A stretch of 64,000 nt of DNA from Topomyia yanbarensis (taxonomy: Eukaryota; Arthropoda; Insecta; Diptera; Culicidae), in assembly GCF_030247195.1 (NCBI RefSeq), contig NC_080670.1:33094497-33158496 (forward strand). Reading direction: 5' to 3'. Position 1 is the stretch's first letter, and each line of letters starts with the position of its first letter. Under the pieces are notes generated by a model. It was given only the letters and a program-made list of their open reading frames with translations. It ran no database searches and had not been told where the DNA came from. Position numbers and translations under genes: made by a program. Below are positions 21,961 through 34,403 of this stretch, piece by piece.

Positions 21961-24940
21961 TAACCTTCTTCTAGCGTAGCTAGAAGGCGATAATTAACTG
22001 CCTTCATCGGCTTAATCAGTCATTAATTGGTCGGTCTGCACATGTACCCTTTTCGTTTGAGTTGGGTCTCCGTGGGTTGCGCGCGAATCGACCACGTGAT
22101 CCAACGTCGGACTAAAATTGCATGTTGAGAATTGAGCTGCATTTGAAAGTTGATTGTGAAGTTCTAGCGAACGAGTATTTCGAGCTTCTAGGTATCGACT
22201 TTGTACTTGAACTCTATCGCTGGTAAAGGTTGTATTAAGGTGATACAGAATGTTAGCTTATTAAGTCATTTTCCATATCGCAATGTGAAATTTCTCGACT
22301 AACTCGTGATTGAGGTGCGAAAACCAACTGTTAGAAACGCTTTGTAGGAAAATTTCGGACAAATCAACTTGTCAAACGCAGTTGTGGGAAGTTAACACAA
22401 AAGACACAATTTTTCTCGTTCATCTGTATTCTGTGAGTAACGGGACGTACAGGATTTTTTTTCTCAAACTGAATTTTGATGGTAGGTCTTCCGACAAAAA
22501 TTGAATCCTCCTTGAATTAACGTATTTTATTTTTTCATTTCAGAAGATTCTGTTGCGAGTTATGATGAACACCGTGAAAAAAATTCACGGTCGCTCGCTC
22601 AAAATTTCAATGTTTTAATAAAATGAGTAAATCGTCGAACTAAGCTTATCCTTTTCCTCCTCGAGAATAGATCAGTGTTGCCAAATTTGGGAAACTGAAT
22701 TTTAAAAGAAATTGCTGCGAAAGATGTGCTACAAATGTGAGGTTTAGTGCAAAAACGAGTACGAGCAGATAGTGTGCTGTCGATCACAGAGATCAATCAT
22801 GAACACCGATCGATGTTAATAAGATCTCAGAAGGAAAATTAAAAATAGCATTGTTTAAGTGCTCCTTAGTTTAAAATAACACACTGAAGTGATGAAATAC
22901 CGAAAAAAAATCCGGTAGGCTAAACCTATCAATTCTAGCGACTTTGCCAGCGCGCAGCTAGCTGGAGGAGTGCTCGATAGAAGAGACTACGCTGGAACTG
23001 GAAGCAAAATTCAACATTAAGCAGGGGTACACTCAAATCAGTGTGAGACTAGCAAATACAAGGCCAAGGTTAGAAAATAAGCTCCGCCTGTGACTTGTCA
23101 ATTTGATCAAAAGGCTACACTAGACGATAATCGATGAACTTGTGACACGCATGACCGATTGCAGAAGGCTGTACATTTTAGAATTGTTCCAGTAGGACTG
23201 TTCCACTGGGTTTGTCGTAGTGCAATCTTGAAATTGCAGTAGACTTCGATTGATTGTGCGATGCGAAGGAACTAGGTAAACATTAAGCTCGCAGTGAGAG
23301 GTTAGCTGTAACGTTACGTTCTAAAAACGACGCATACCAACGACGATCTAAACCTATCAAAACAGATTATCTTGCAAAGAATTGCGTAGTCATTTCTCCT
23401 ATTTTAGTGAATTCTGAAGCATAAGCGTGTTGATCGGGCTGCGAAATTTTCTGGAAAGTCGTATTGTTTAACTTGAAGATCCAATCGTGGTACGCAGTGT
23501 TCAGGGTTGAGCATAAACCGAACAAAAGCCCAACATTTCGTAAATCATTAGTGAATGCAAAGCCCAGAAGGAAACGAATGAGAAAAATTCCGAATGCGGC
23601 GACAAGACGTACAACTATTGAGAGATTTAGCCTTTCTGTGGAAGTTCCATGATGTTTACATTCCCGAAAGTCTGCCAATGGTTCTCTAAAAAAATATAAA
23701 TAAAGAGCCTATGAACGTAGTTTGCCGTAGACAGTAGATAATATTCACCAGAAGATCTGGGACTATGTTTAGATATAAAAGGCACACAAACTAACGATAG
23801 AAAAACTTGTCGGGATTGTAACCTGCAAGAGCTTGGCATATTTCGCTGCACGTAGTGTAGTGTCTCTTCCAAGAAAGCTAAATAATGACTGTTCAGTAGC
23901 TAAAAGCGTTAGGTTTTCTATCGTAGCATTTCTCTGTAATTTGCGAATTTGGCGAATTGTACAAATTCATATCAAACGTCTGACGATGTCATAACCTTTG
24001 TAGTAAATTGCCCGTTTTTGTCCCGCTCAACACGTCATGGAGACAAATGCGTAAGAGTATTATCCAGTTTGTAGAAGCAGTAATTGCCATTGTGAACAAA
24101 ACCTACATGGACGATAACTACGACAGCGTTCGTACGCCAGGAGAACTTGAATATCGCGGGTAAAAACCGTTTATACGCCCGCCGTATTTATCATGATAAA
24201 CTGGGTGAGCAGCTGTTCCGATGTCCTGCGGGGTCTTGTAGTCAGTATCAATCAAGAGTAACAAAGATGAACAGTGGGAAAGAGTTCTGGGAATGACGTG
24301 TGATCTGACGCAGGATATGATCGTTTTTTCTACGAATCAGCGGAGAAGACGCTCTGTTTCTCTGTATTATTATTTGGCGAAAAAACTGAAGGCTAGCCGC
24401 TGTGCAGTGTAATAAGTCTATCTTCAAAAAAAGTTAAAAATGTTACTGAGTATAGTAAACAACCCAACTGGAAGCTTAACCATCAAATGGTGGCCAGAAC
24501 CCAAGCTCGTATAAGCTGCATTACTAACAGCAAACAAAACTCGACGAAAGCCGATTTCAAACAAATCCACGAGACTCCTGCTCGCCGAAAAATTTCTGAC
24601 AGATTTATTGTGGGCAAATTTGCAAAAAAATTAGTTGGCAAGGCATCTGCAACTGTGGTAAGAAAACGCTTTTTTTGTATCCCTTCCTATTAATAATATA
24701 CAAGCGCAGAATCAAACTGATGCAGAGCCTGACTCATGACAATTATACTGAAGTTCATGAAATAGCCAGTGCTACAATTTCAGGCGCAAAACTACTGCAA
24801 CGCAATCACGAGTGCCGCAATACTGTCAATTTTGCTACCAAAAGCAACAGCATATCATTGACAACTAGAAACGGCAGTCGGTTCTCATGGTAAAAAGGCA
24901 TTCGCTTTGGCGTGAGACACGTTGGTAAACTCATTCGTGT
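21961..24940. other. Low-repeat spacer or intron, nothing recognised
   Basis: Three kilobases without bounded repeats or recognisable domains. If the preceding stretch is a leader exon, this would be intron. Confidence 0.35.
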
Positions 24941-24944
24941 GCAT

Positions 24945-25240
24945 TCCGGCACACGTGGTTGCTCAGCTGTGCAACGATCACGTTTGCGCTTCGGAGCATT
25001 TTTTTTTTTGGATTGACTTTTCCTTCTTTTTTCAATCTTGTTTTTTCGATTATCTACTTCAACAACACCTTAAATTGTATGGTTAACTCAGGCGAAATAT
25101 GTGACACGCTTTCATTGATGACCAACACGTTCCTTTCACACGAGCACGGAATGTTTCGAACGGAACCTTGAATTGTTTAGAGGCCGATCGTATACTGGCG
25201 CCATCTTCAACAGAGGCAATTGCGTTCCTTATTATGACAT
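24945..25240 (-). pseudogene. Pipsqueak-type helix-turn-helix fragment (unoccupied paralogue)
   Basis: The minus strand reads NAIASVEDGASIRSASKQF and then KVPFETFRARV. The pattern A-I-x-x-V-x-x-G-x-S-I-R-x-A-x-K-x-F-x-V-P is the pipsqueak helix-turn-helix found at the N terminus of pogo/Tigger-type transposases and of proteins derived from them. The frame closes about 22 residues later, and the following DNA (to about 24945) is non-coding but still aligns closely with 40369-40660. The upstream half of the domain is missing here. It may be a transposon piece or a gene-derived exon; no DDE domain is seen nearby. Confidence 0.7.
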
Positions 25241-25970
25241 CACACGCGACATAAAAACCCAGGTGATCAAACACGTTTACATACAAATGTTCGGTCCCCT
25301 CACCATGATACGCAAAGGCGAATATGCAATCGAGATTATCCACGCACAACTACGCCCAAAATTCTGAAAGCAAAATAAAGCGTCTCGAAAATTTAGTGAG
25401 CTGTACTTATAATCTAATGTTGAACTTGAATAGTGAAAACGGCATTTCAAAATAATGTGTACTGGTTGGGCATCCGCTGGTAGCACGATAAAAGGTGCCT
25501 ATAACTGCGTGTTGGATTGAACTTTTCCTTAGCAGCAACCTAGTCAGATCTTTCAGAATTGTGATGCCAGATTGCAGAACTGGGACGTGAAATTCTGGTC
25601 TTGGTGCATGCAAAATGTAGTCTGAGTACTGATACCACTATTTACTTCGGTTGGAAGGGTCAGGTAGGATGGAAAAGGTCAGATCAATCGCATTTTCACT
25701 ACTCGAACATCATATTGACGAGGATAAAAAAATATTCAACGTTCTCTAGTTCAAATGGTTATAAATTTACGCTTGAATTGTTTTTTCAGTTATTTGTTTT
25801 GAATACCTCACGCTTCAAATATATATCCCCCTAAAAGCATGTCATTCGCGATATAATGGAGATATTACTGTGTCGCAATTCACACCTTTCAAACAACCTT
25901 TCCACTCTCTAGAAACTCCTTCTCTGAAGTGCAACGAAAGCTCTACCATATTTGCTGGTTGACACCGGTA
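25241..25970. other. Spacer, nothing recognised
   Basis: No recognisable domain or repeat ends. Confidence 0.4.
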
Positions 25971-25971
25971 C

Positions 25972-25972
<1 letters not shown>

Positions 25973-26022
<50 letters not shown>
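25973..26022. repeat. Poly(C) and (CA)n microsatellite
   Basis: About 17 C residues are followed by about 17 CA dinucleotides. Length is likely polymorphic and prone to assembly error. Confidence 0.95.
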
Positions 26023-26025
<3 letters not shown>

Positions 26026-27520
26026 TCAAATAACTTTACGAGTGCCCGTTCAAACATGTGGAAAAAAACGTTTCTATGTTGCCGCAGCTGCTGCCATTCA
26101 TCGAAACATTCATTCAGCCTACAATTTACCGCCGGTTTCAGGTAAAGAACTAAAAAGAGAGCTAGCTGGCTGACTGACAAACTGGTGAAACTGAAGCCTA
26201 CCTCGAGAAACAGAATCAGTTCCGCGTAAATAGAAAAAAAAATCCTTCGCTACGTTGGTAACAAAAAACCCCGATGCATACCACTGGAACATGCAGCGTG
26301 TGCGAAAAATCGCACAATTACTCAGCCATGAAACGGTGCCAGAGTCAGTGCCGAGGCCGCCAACTCATAACCGTTCTCGTTCTGGTGTTCGGTGTCGGGG
26401 ATAGTGACTGAGGAGTAGTTGCTATATGAAGGTGGGATCGAATATCAAATCCTATTCACTCACTCACTCACGGACGGGTACACCACACAGCTTTCCAGCG
26501 TCATCCGAGTCCAAAAGCTGCTTCTGGTCGATTCACAATTCCCAGCTTGTCATCCAGGTTCGATACATGTGGTGTGTGATGCGCAAAACACTACTCATAC
26601 ATCGTTGTTGTCGTCGTCGGTAGCTGATTGTTCCAATTTGTGCATGCAACAAGATCACCCCGTTCTGTGTTGGTTCAACCTGTTCGGCTTTGACATTGTT
26701 GTTGGATGGTGTGTACCAACTTGTATCGAGAGTACCTAGTTATCTCCAAGGCACACAGAAAAGGGTTCTGAGGGATGTGGGGAGCTTATTTCCTTTTATT
26801 GCAGTTGAACAAACAGGAAAAGTTTTCTGCAATAACAGTTTCCGTGATTCAAGCAGATACACACTAACCACACAGCCGCGGCAGTTAGTCGGACAATGTG
26901 GTAAATCGATGCGGAATCGGCTTCGACTGCTGCAGGTAGTACGACGTTGTTGTACTACTGCAGGCACTGGGAGTAGCGAGTAATCATGAGGAAGACCTCC
27001 CCTCTTGTTCTGGTCAGCATCAGAAAACAAAGAAGCGAACGGGAGAAAAAAACGGAATGCTCTTCATCATCCAGTCTGTCCGGCCGGCAGTCAGTCAGTC
27101 AGCCAGTCTTTCAGCCGAACGGGCAGTGGATGTGAGAATTTTGAAATAAGTGTGTGTGTGTTTGCGTATAAGTTTGCTTCCATCAGAACAACAGAATCAG
27201 AAACAATAACAAACTCGAGTTCGAACAGACACGTGGCCCGGTAGAGCTGACTGTCTGCCTGTAGGCACAGTCTATTCGCTCTCTCTCTCTCTCTCTCCCT
27301 ACATATTCACATACACTATTTGAACTCACGAACAAACATCAACAAATCGCAATCTGATTGACGGACCGAGATTGAGGTGATTTTGTTAGCCCACTCGGAT
27401 GACCACTGGCAGAATGTGAATGATGTTAGTGAACGCTTGTGCAAGATTGATGCCAGACGCTACAGTTGAGAAAGGTTTTTTGTGCCTTTTCAGTGTGCCG
27501 GTTGAAAGGTTTTGAATGCA
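26023..27520. other. Spacer with promoter-like sequence near 27080-27300
   Basis: No coding domain is found. Repeated CAGTCAGTCAGTCAGCCAGTC near 27085 resembles multiple arthropod initiator motifs (TCAGT), and a (CT)n run follows at about 27278-27298. A transcription start here is conceivable but unproven. Confidence 0.25.
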
Positions 27521-27545
27521 AGTACACAATATAAAATTGCTACTA

Positions 27546-29628
27546 CCCTCTCGCAGGTTGATGGGATTGACGGTATTGTAAACATCATCAAGCCACAATA
27601 TATTCAATAGAGTTATCTAAATATAAGGACCTTTGCTCTTTTTAGTTTTTATTTGCACCAAGTTCTACTACTAGAGGTTAATTAGTTCTCATGTTAATAA
27701 TCCACCAAACATTATGACTACTGAGGATTTGATTTATATAAGAAGCCCGCTTCAAGATGTTGATTACAATACGCCTCGATAGTGGTGTGTCGAGGAGGCC
27801 GGGAGGGCTGATATGAGCCTTTTGTCTGTTCTATACCTTTCCTCTATTCACCAGCTCATAACCAACAATCAACCAGTAACAAATAGATAATTGAGAAAGG
27901 ATGTGCTATGTGTGGTGATTGGCTATTCAAGTATTAGTAGTGTTTGAAGTACTAATGTATGTCTCATGTGATGATTATAACTTCAGCTGTATCTTGTACC
28001 TATCTAATCTATTACGTCTCTCATATATTGTCTTTTATTTCTTCTTTTCGAGTCCTATACTGCCATTCTACACCCGCCTTCAGCTGGGTCAACAAAGATG
28101 GTGATAGTGAACGTCTTAACACTCACACATTCTCAAACGCGGTCTCAGCGGGAACCTACAAAAATGCCATCGTGCACGCGATTACGAATCGGTCACGTCC
28201 GAAAGTCTATCCTTGATCCTAGAAGCCTAGGTCCATGCCTTCAGCTGGACCAATTAAGAAAATACGCCCATACCTATTAGACAACACGTCTCATGGCGAC
28301 ATGACCGGGAACCCTATCGATATAAACGATCCCACTCTCTGCCAGAATTCAAACCGCGCACTGAAAATTTAATATCAGACTCACGGTTCGCGCAACCATT
28401 CAAGAACACACGTTACAAAATCACGTCAGCGCACAAACGTTAGAGCCCCTCGCGATTTTCCAAGCAACCTACGAACTCGCAAACATGATTACACCCCGGT
28501 GATAAGGTGAAAATCTCAGCACTCATAAACTTACCAACACGATCTCAAGTGTCAACCTACAAACTCCCGCGCTCGCGCCATCATGAATCGGGATCGTCCG
28601 GAAGTATCTATTCTCGGTACAAACAATCTAGGTCCTTGTTAATTATTAAAAAAATAATAAAATTGAAAAATAACTACCATATCCACTAGACAAAACGTTT
28701 CATGGCGACATGACCGGAAACTCTAGTGATATGAGGTAACTCTCTCCCTGTCAGAATGTGATCCGTACACCGAAAACTAAAGATCAGAATGACGGTCCGC
28801 GAATATATAAATCGCCGCAGGGTTTCAAAATCGAATTTATACACGCGAAGTCACATACACGCGAGCACACGGGACAAACACGTCAACATACGAACGCTTA
28901 AGCCCTTCGCGATCATCTACGCACACCTATGCTTGCGATCGCGTAAACTTGATAACACTGCGGCAATTGTGTGAACGTTTTAGTACTTACGAAGTTACAA
29001 ACGCGATCTCAAACGCCAACCCGCAAATGCGCGATCATGAATCGGTCACGTCCGGAAATCTTTAACCTTCATTCTAGCAATTTAGGTCTATACATTCAGT
29101 TGGACCACTCAAAAAAAAAAATAAAGCTCATATCCACTAGACCACGCGTTCTACGACGACATGATTGGGATCTCTAATGATATGGAAGAACCCACTTCCT
29201 TCTGGAATCTGAACCGTACACAAAAAATTAAGTATCAGATTCACGGTCCGCGCGCGATCATTCTAGAACACACGCGAATATGCGAAAGGCACACGGTTAT
29301 GAAATAGAATTTATGCACGCGAAGTTACACGTTAGCACACGCGACATACAAACGCACACGCGATCGAGCACATTAACGTACAAATATTCGAGCCCTTCGC
29401 GATGATACACGCGATTCCAAGTCCCTACGCCCGCACATGCCTGAACCGTACAAAGAATATCACATTCAGAATCACGGCCCCGCTACAATTGGCCTATTGC
29501 AGTGTTTTATTGGGCGACATTGCCTGTCTCGTCTGCAAATTGTAGTATGTGATTCTGACGGGGAGCCCTTCCGAGAACCTAGCTCTACAGCTCCAGTAGG
29601 ACAACTCTCGAAAAAAAAAAAAAAAAAA
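27546..29628 (+). mobile_element. Non-coding poly(A) retroposon, 2.08 kb (copy 1)
   Basis: The unit starts CCCTCTCGCAGGTTGATGGG and ends in an 18-base poly(A) at 29611-29628. It is bounded by an exact 24-bp duplication starting GTACACAATATA (27522-27545 and 29629-29652). Long duplications and a 3' A tail indicate target-primed reverse transcription. No frame encodes a recognisable protein; three tandem repeats of 400-470 bp fill 28096-29445. The first 300 bp hold a short hairpin (CCTCGATAGTGGTGTGTCGAGG). A second element at 43161-44545 shares the 5' end and that hairpin, which argues for a real 5' end and against 5' truncation. The 3' 80 bp recur at 61800-62268. Confidence 0.9.
28096..29445 (+). 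repeat. Three tandem 400-470 bp repeats inside the retroposon
   Basis: Units begin near 28096, 28500 and 28968. Each contains, in order, AACGCGATCTCAAACG-like, CGCGATCATGAATCGG-like, TCCACTAGACAACACGT-like, CATGGCGACATGACCGG-like and GAGCCCTTCGCGATCAT-like strings. The units are CpG-rich (many ACGCG), unlike flanking DNA, and diverged enough that the array is old or evolves fast. Part of one unit also appears at 63928-64000. Confidence 0.85.
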
Positions 29629-31025
29629 GTACACAATATAAAATTGCTACTAGTGTTTTTTTTTTTGTTTTGTTGAATTGATTCCAAATCAGAAAAATCC
29701 AACTTTATCTAAGTTAGGTGTTGTGCTTTTATGCACAAATTGGTTTAATGCGATTTGGTCGTGACTATGACTTGCATTTCAATATTGGAACCCCTTTTTG
29801 AAAATTACTGAAAATTACACACAATGTTGGCACTAATCAGTCGGTAAACGTGCACCAATATATCCGACCTCACAACTCGCGATATTTGTGCTGCCACGGT
29901 AAATATAACTGTTGAAAACGTAGACAAGAAATACGTCTATTGTTCGGCATATTTGCCGCATAATGAACCATCACCTTCTGATGATTTCAAAAGGGTTGTA
30001 TCATAGTGTGGTAGAAATGGGGTCCCCCTCATCATCGGCAGAGATGCAAATGCCCACCACATAATTTGGGGCAACTCAGATATCAATTTGACAGGCATCG
30101 AATTAATGGAATACTTAAGTAGTTCAAATCTGCACATTCTTAATGCAGGAAACCGCCCAACATTTGCACGAGCTGACAGAGAAGAGGTGTTAGATGTACT
30201 CTCTGCTCTGGCGGGATTATGCATGAGTTGGCAAACTGGCTCGTACCAAACGAGCTCGAATCGTCGTTGTCTGATCATAATTACATCGTTTTTGATCATT
30301 TAAACGTCTCACTAGATATCGTCACATATCGTAAACCCAAATCTATGAACTGGGACCTCTACAAAGAGGTCTTGGCGACTAGGTTTCCTGGGTATCTTCC
30401 GACGATTGAATCTTCAGGTGACTTGGATGAGGTCGTGGATAAAACAAGCTCACTCATAGTAGCAGCATACCAAGAGGCTTGTCTGCTTCGAGAGGAACAC
30501 CTTGGTGGATTACCGAACTTGTTCGATGCAAAAGGTTAAGTAGAAGAGCTTGGAATCGTACACGCGGGGACGGGTCGGGGGCATTTAAGCTGGCTCGAAA
30601 TAATCAAGTTGAGGAGTTTTTCTCGACATTGAAGGTGCTTTTGACAACGTGTCTTTCGAATCCATTTTTGAAGCAGCAGCACGAGGTTATGGAGTACCTT
30701 CATATATCACGAACTGGATACACGCAATGCTTAGCAACCGACATCTGTGCTCATCGTTAAGACAAGTAGAGATAAGGAAACTGAGTGTCTGCGAATGGCT
30801 TTAAGGTGGTGTGCTGTTACCACTTCTGGGGAACCCCTTTGGCCGATGGCTTGTTGAGGAAATTTAATGAGCTTGGGTTTCCGACGTATGGTTTCGCCGA
30901 TGATTATCATATAATGATCGCCGGTATTTGCATTAACACACTTTTTGATTTTATACAACAAGCCTTATGTGTTGTTGAGCCATGGTGTCTTCATATTGTT
31001 CCAAATAAAACATCAAGGGTGCTTT

Positions 31026-32236
31026 GCGCAGTCTACTTTCTACTTCTGCCCAAGTCAGACGTATATTTTCGAACCAAGTGAACAAAAACTAGCAACCTCT
31101 CGATCTAGTGTGCATTGTCTCGAGAACAAAGGAAACTTTTAATTTATTCTTGCCATCATGAGTAAAGTTAACGAAAAATCTGTTCCGACCCAACGCAGCG
31201 GTCGTTGACTATAAATTCTGTTCAGTAAGATTGAGTTTTTGTGAAGTGGAATACCTGCTGAAGGTGAAGATGCAGCTTAAGCTCAAGGAGGTTATGTATC
31301 TACAGTATCATCATCTTCGTAATGTCGTGCTCATATCATTCAACACGTTAGCACAAGCCGAATGTTTCGTTTTGCAGAACAACTTAAAGCACGTGGCTCA
31401 AAGTGATAAAGTTGGAATTAAGATTCCCGTGTATATAGAAAAAGACTATGTAGATGTAAAGTTACATGACCTATCACCACGTACCCCTCCTGATCTAATC
31501 GCAAAATACATGTCGCAATACGGCGAAGTAGAAATTTCTTTCCGGGTACATCTAACGGTGTTTTTGTGGTGAGGATGCGGATCGAAAAACCTATCCCCTC
31601 CCACTTGACTATAAAACTCAAAACCCACGAAGCTACTATTAATCAAACTACGTTATGCACCCATGAGGGGCAAACTCCCACGTGCAAGTATTGTAATCAA
31701 ACAGCACACCACGGACAACGTTGCGCGGAAGATACAGAGGAGAATGCATCTCTACCGATTGCCAACGAATCCACGGTAAACCAACCCAAAAAAGAGTTTA
31801 CCTGAACCACAAACGGTTGCCAAATTTGTGGCAGCTGTTCAGTCCATATTGACAACTGCCAAAGCAGCATCCAACACCCCAGAAACCACTGTAAGCAACA
31901 TCGGTGATGAAGATAATAGCAATTACGACGGATTTACATTGGTCACCCGTAAGTGCAAGAAGCAGGAAAGAACATCTGGTCGCGAGCACCAAGGCACTTT
32001 TAACGATGATGACCTTGATGTGGAGGACTGGAGAGAATTAAATGGTCCCCATGACGCAGTAGGCGAGCCGCGAAAGAAGGTCTCCGCTCGCAATAAAAAG
32101 TTGCGCGCACGAGATCCAACGGAAATTCAATAATATTTGTTTTATTTTTATTTTTTACATATTGTAAACACATAAAAGATCCACAGCTCCGTTAAGCTAC
32201 CGCTATGAGCCGTATCAAATAAACAAAATAAAAAAA
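31026..32236 (+). mobile_element. ORF1-only retroposon inserted in the decayed LINE
   Basis: The boundaries are visible because the host LINE reading frame resumes afterwards. GGTGCTTT flanks both sides (31018-31025 and 32238-32245; 10 bp with one mismatch). The insert starts GCGCAGTCTACTTTCTAC, holds one gag-like frame, and goes straight to a short 3' region (ACAGCTCCGTTAAGCTACCG, then TCAAATAAACAAAATAAAAAAA). No endonuclease or RT is present between ORF1 and the tail. It resembles half-LINE elements such as mammalian HAL1 in layout and would need another LINE's RT. Confidence 0.8.
31159..32133 (+). pseudogene. Gag-like ORF1 with zinc knuckle, frameshifted
   Basis: It starts MSKVNEKSVPTQRSGR from ATG at 31159. 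Downstream pieces in other frames are HHLRNVVLISFNTLAQAE, KIPVYIEKDYVDVKLHDL, IAKYMSQYGEVE, then TLCTHEGQTPTCKYCNQTA with a CCHC knuckle (C-x2-C-x4-H-x4-C), and finally a lysine-rich tail ending at the TAA near 32133. RNA-binding ORF1 proteins of arthropod LINEs have this layout. Three or more frameshifts or stops break it. A diverged homologue is at 41905-42290. Confidence 0.8.
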
Positions 32237-33693
32237 TGGTGCTTTTCACGTAACGAAGGATTACAACCGGAGCTCGTCTATTGCAGTTCTTTGACTCTGA
32301 AATTATTATCGCAGATCAAGTTAAATAAGTTGGGGTAATTCTTGACTCAAAACGTAATTGGACAGCGCATATCCATTTCAGGATCAAGAAAGCTTGCATG
32401 GCCTTCGGCCAATATAGATATAGGTCTTTCGGCAAATCTTAGGGACTCAAACCCAAGTACATTCAGTGGATCTACACAATTGTTAGACCAATACTGGCAC
32501 ATGGATGCCTTGTTCGGTGGCAGAAGGGTGAAGTCCTGGCAATCCAATCAAACCATCTTCAGAGGATAGTTTTGATGGCGATGACTAGTGCGCTCTAGAG
32601 GCACTCTTGAACATGAAACCACTACATGTGTTCCTGAAACAAGAAGCACTTTCTTGTACATTCCGTCTTAAGGTTATTGGGCTCTGGAAGAGTAACCCAA
32701 CAGATCGTGCAACTAACCACACAAGACTGTGGCCCCATATGGTTACTTGGGATGAGTATACACTTGCTCCCAGCGACCTTACACTCACACGTAGTTTTCC
32801 TTTTAAAACTTTCAATGTGACAATTCCTCTTCACGAGGAATGGCTGTCTGGCTGGATCGAGCGACAACTTGAAGAATACGTAGATTGTTTTGCTGACGGT
32901 TCTTTGTTGGAGGGCCGAGCCGGTGCTGGTGTCTATTGTCATGAAATGAGATTAAACCAATCTCATTCGCTTGCTAGATACTGTACCGTATTCCAAGCTG
33001 AAATCTTTGCGATTCTTTGTGGCGTACAATCAGCACTTCAACAGGGAAATTTGCGGTGAAAGAATCTATTTTCGCTTACAGCCAGGCTGCCCTGAAAGCA
33101 CTTAGTTCGGCAGATTCGAGATCGAAATTAGTAATCGCATGTCGAACTCAAATCAAAGAACTTAGCATTACAAATGCTATCTACCTTCTATGGGTACCAG
33201 GTTATTCCGGTATTACTGGAAATGAAGGGGCGGGCGAATTGGCTAGAGCTGGCGCTGCGACTGACTGCGTTGGTCCAATACCAGTTCTAAGTCGATAAGT
33301 CGGATAAAGAAGCACAAGATTCTCTCTTGGGCTGAATCCGAACATGCCAACCATTGGCGTAGCTTGCAAACTTGCGTTCAAATAAAGAATTTTCTGCTGG
33401 ATGTGAGTCCGAAAATGTCAAAGAATTTGTTGCATTTTTTCAACTGTTCAACTGCAGTATTCTGGACATTGCAAACTCAATTATCACATGGCTACTATTC
33501 AGCGCGCTAAGTATTATTCATGTGTTCTTTGTGAATCCGATTACGGAACATCGTATCATTTGATATGTAAGCACCCTGTAGTAAAGCAATTACGTATTCG
33601 GATTTTTGGTTCTCCGTATATCCATACATATTTGAAAAGACTTTGTCTTACGTTACATAATGTCAGTGAAATAAATAAATAAATAAATAAATA

Positions 33694-34227
33694 GATGAAC
33701 CTATGTACAGAGCTATTTTCATCCACGTCCCTCATCATCTATTATTTAAAGGTGACATATCAAAGGTACTATCTTTGAAATGAGTCACCTTGATTATACA
33801 ACTAATGTTACAGATCTTATTTTATTGAAAATTAATAGTAGAGCAGAATGGGGTCAAAGAGGGGTGCGGGTACAATAGGTATAGGGCATTATCCTTGCTA
33901 TGTTGTTGCAGAGATCGCTCGTACTGCGTGAACTAGATACACAGTAGAGAACATCGTTGACGACTGTCATTTCGGGTGTTACCGTTGATTAGCTGTATTA
34001 GCTACAGCGTTGTTTAGGTTTGCGCGTGTTGTTCTGCGAAAACGCATTGTCCCTCGTCCTCAGTACAGTACATTTAATTAATATGAAAAAATGTGAGTAA
34101 ACGCAACAATTTATAGCCGAACACGAGTATTGTATTGGTTTTTCGGCATTTTTGTTTTTGAAAAAAATATGAACATCAACATGAAACAATGGCTTGGGGG
34201 CACGATAGGTCACTACTATAATGAAAT
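33694..34227. other. Spacer, nothing recognised
   Basis: Between the decayed LINE's (AAAT)n tail and the pipsqueak-type fragment. It may be upstream or intronic sequence of that fragment. Confidence 0.4.
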
Positions 34228-34317
34228 TTGAATTATGTTGACAGAAACATTGTGCATAATTTCGTGCGAAAAACGCCAAAACGAAGTGAAGAGGACATAA
34301 AGAACGCAATTGCATCT
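34228..34317 (+). pseudogene. Left half of a LINE-interrupted pipsqueak HTH
   Basis: The plus strand reads FVRKTPKRSEEDIKNAIAS up to the target duplication. Downstream of the 6-kb LINE the frame resumes at 40369 with VQVGASIRLASKQFKAPF. Joined, the order basic N-terminal arm then A-I-x-S-x-x-x-G-A-S-I-R-x-A-S-K-x-F is the pipsqueak DNA-binding domain. There is no in-frame ATG before it (a TGA lies close upstream), so in life it would need a splice acceptor or it is a fragment. Confidence 0.7.
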
Positions 34318-34403
34318 TTTTTTTTTTTTATTCATTTCGTTTATTTGATAGGCACAACTGCGTTAGCTTGGCGGTGCCGAATTCTTTTGTTTTTACATTT
34401 TGA

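Larger units (their letters stand above)
29870..33693 (+). pseudogene. Decayed RNase H-bearing LINE (LOA/R1/I group)
   Basis: Plus-strand pieces occur in the order of a LINE ORF2. The endonuclease is first (YVYCSAYLPHNE, PLIIGRDANAHHIIWGNSD), then NWDLYKEVL and TPWWITEL. The RT follows, with FLDIEGAFDNVSFESIF and the FADD catalytic pair at 30892-30903. Next comes the thumb (VGVILDSKRNWTAHIHFRIK at about 32330). RNase H follows, with FADGSLLEGRAGAGVY (about 32885), CTVFQAEIFAIL and LLWVPGYSGITGNEGAGELA, where the last motif has Gly-Glu for the usual Ala-Asp. It ends with CVLCESDYGTSYHLIC. The 3' terminus is an (AAAT)n run at about 33669-33693. Stops, frameshifts and a large RT deletion kill it. 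It is further split by the ORF1-only retroposon at 31026-32236. Confidence 0.88.

Noticed and set aside
25952..26180. Frames spanning the poly(C)/(CA)n tract
   Set aside because: Open only because of the microsatellite.
28096..29445. CRISPR-like array
   Set aside because: Units are hundreds of bases and diverged, in eukaryotic repeat DNA with a poly(A) tail; no short repeat-spacer pattern.
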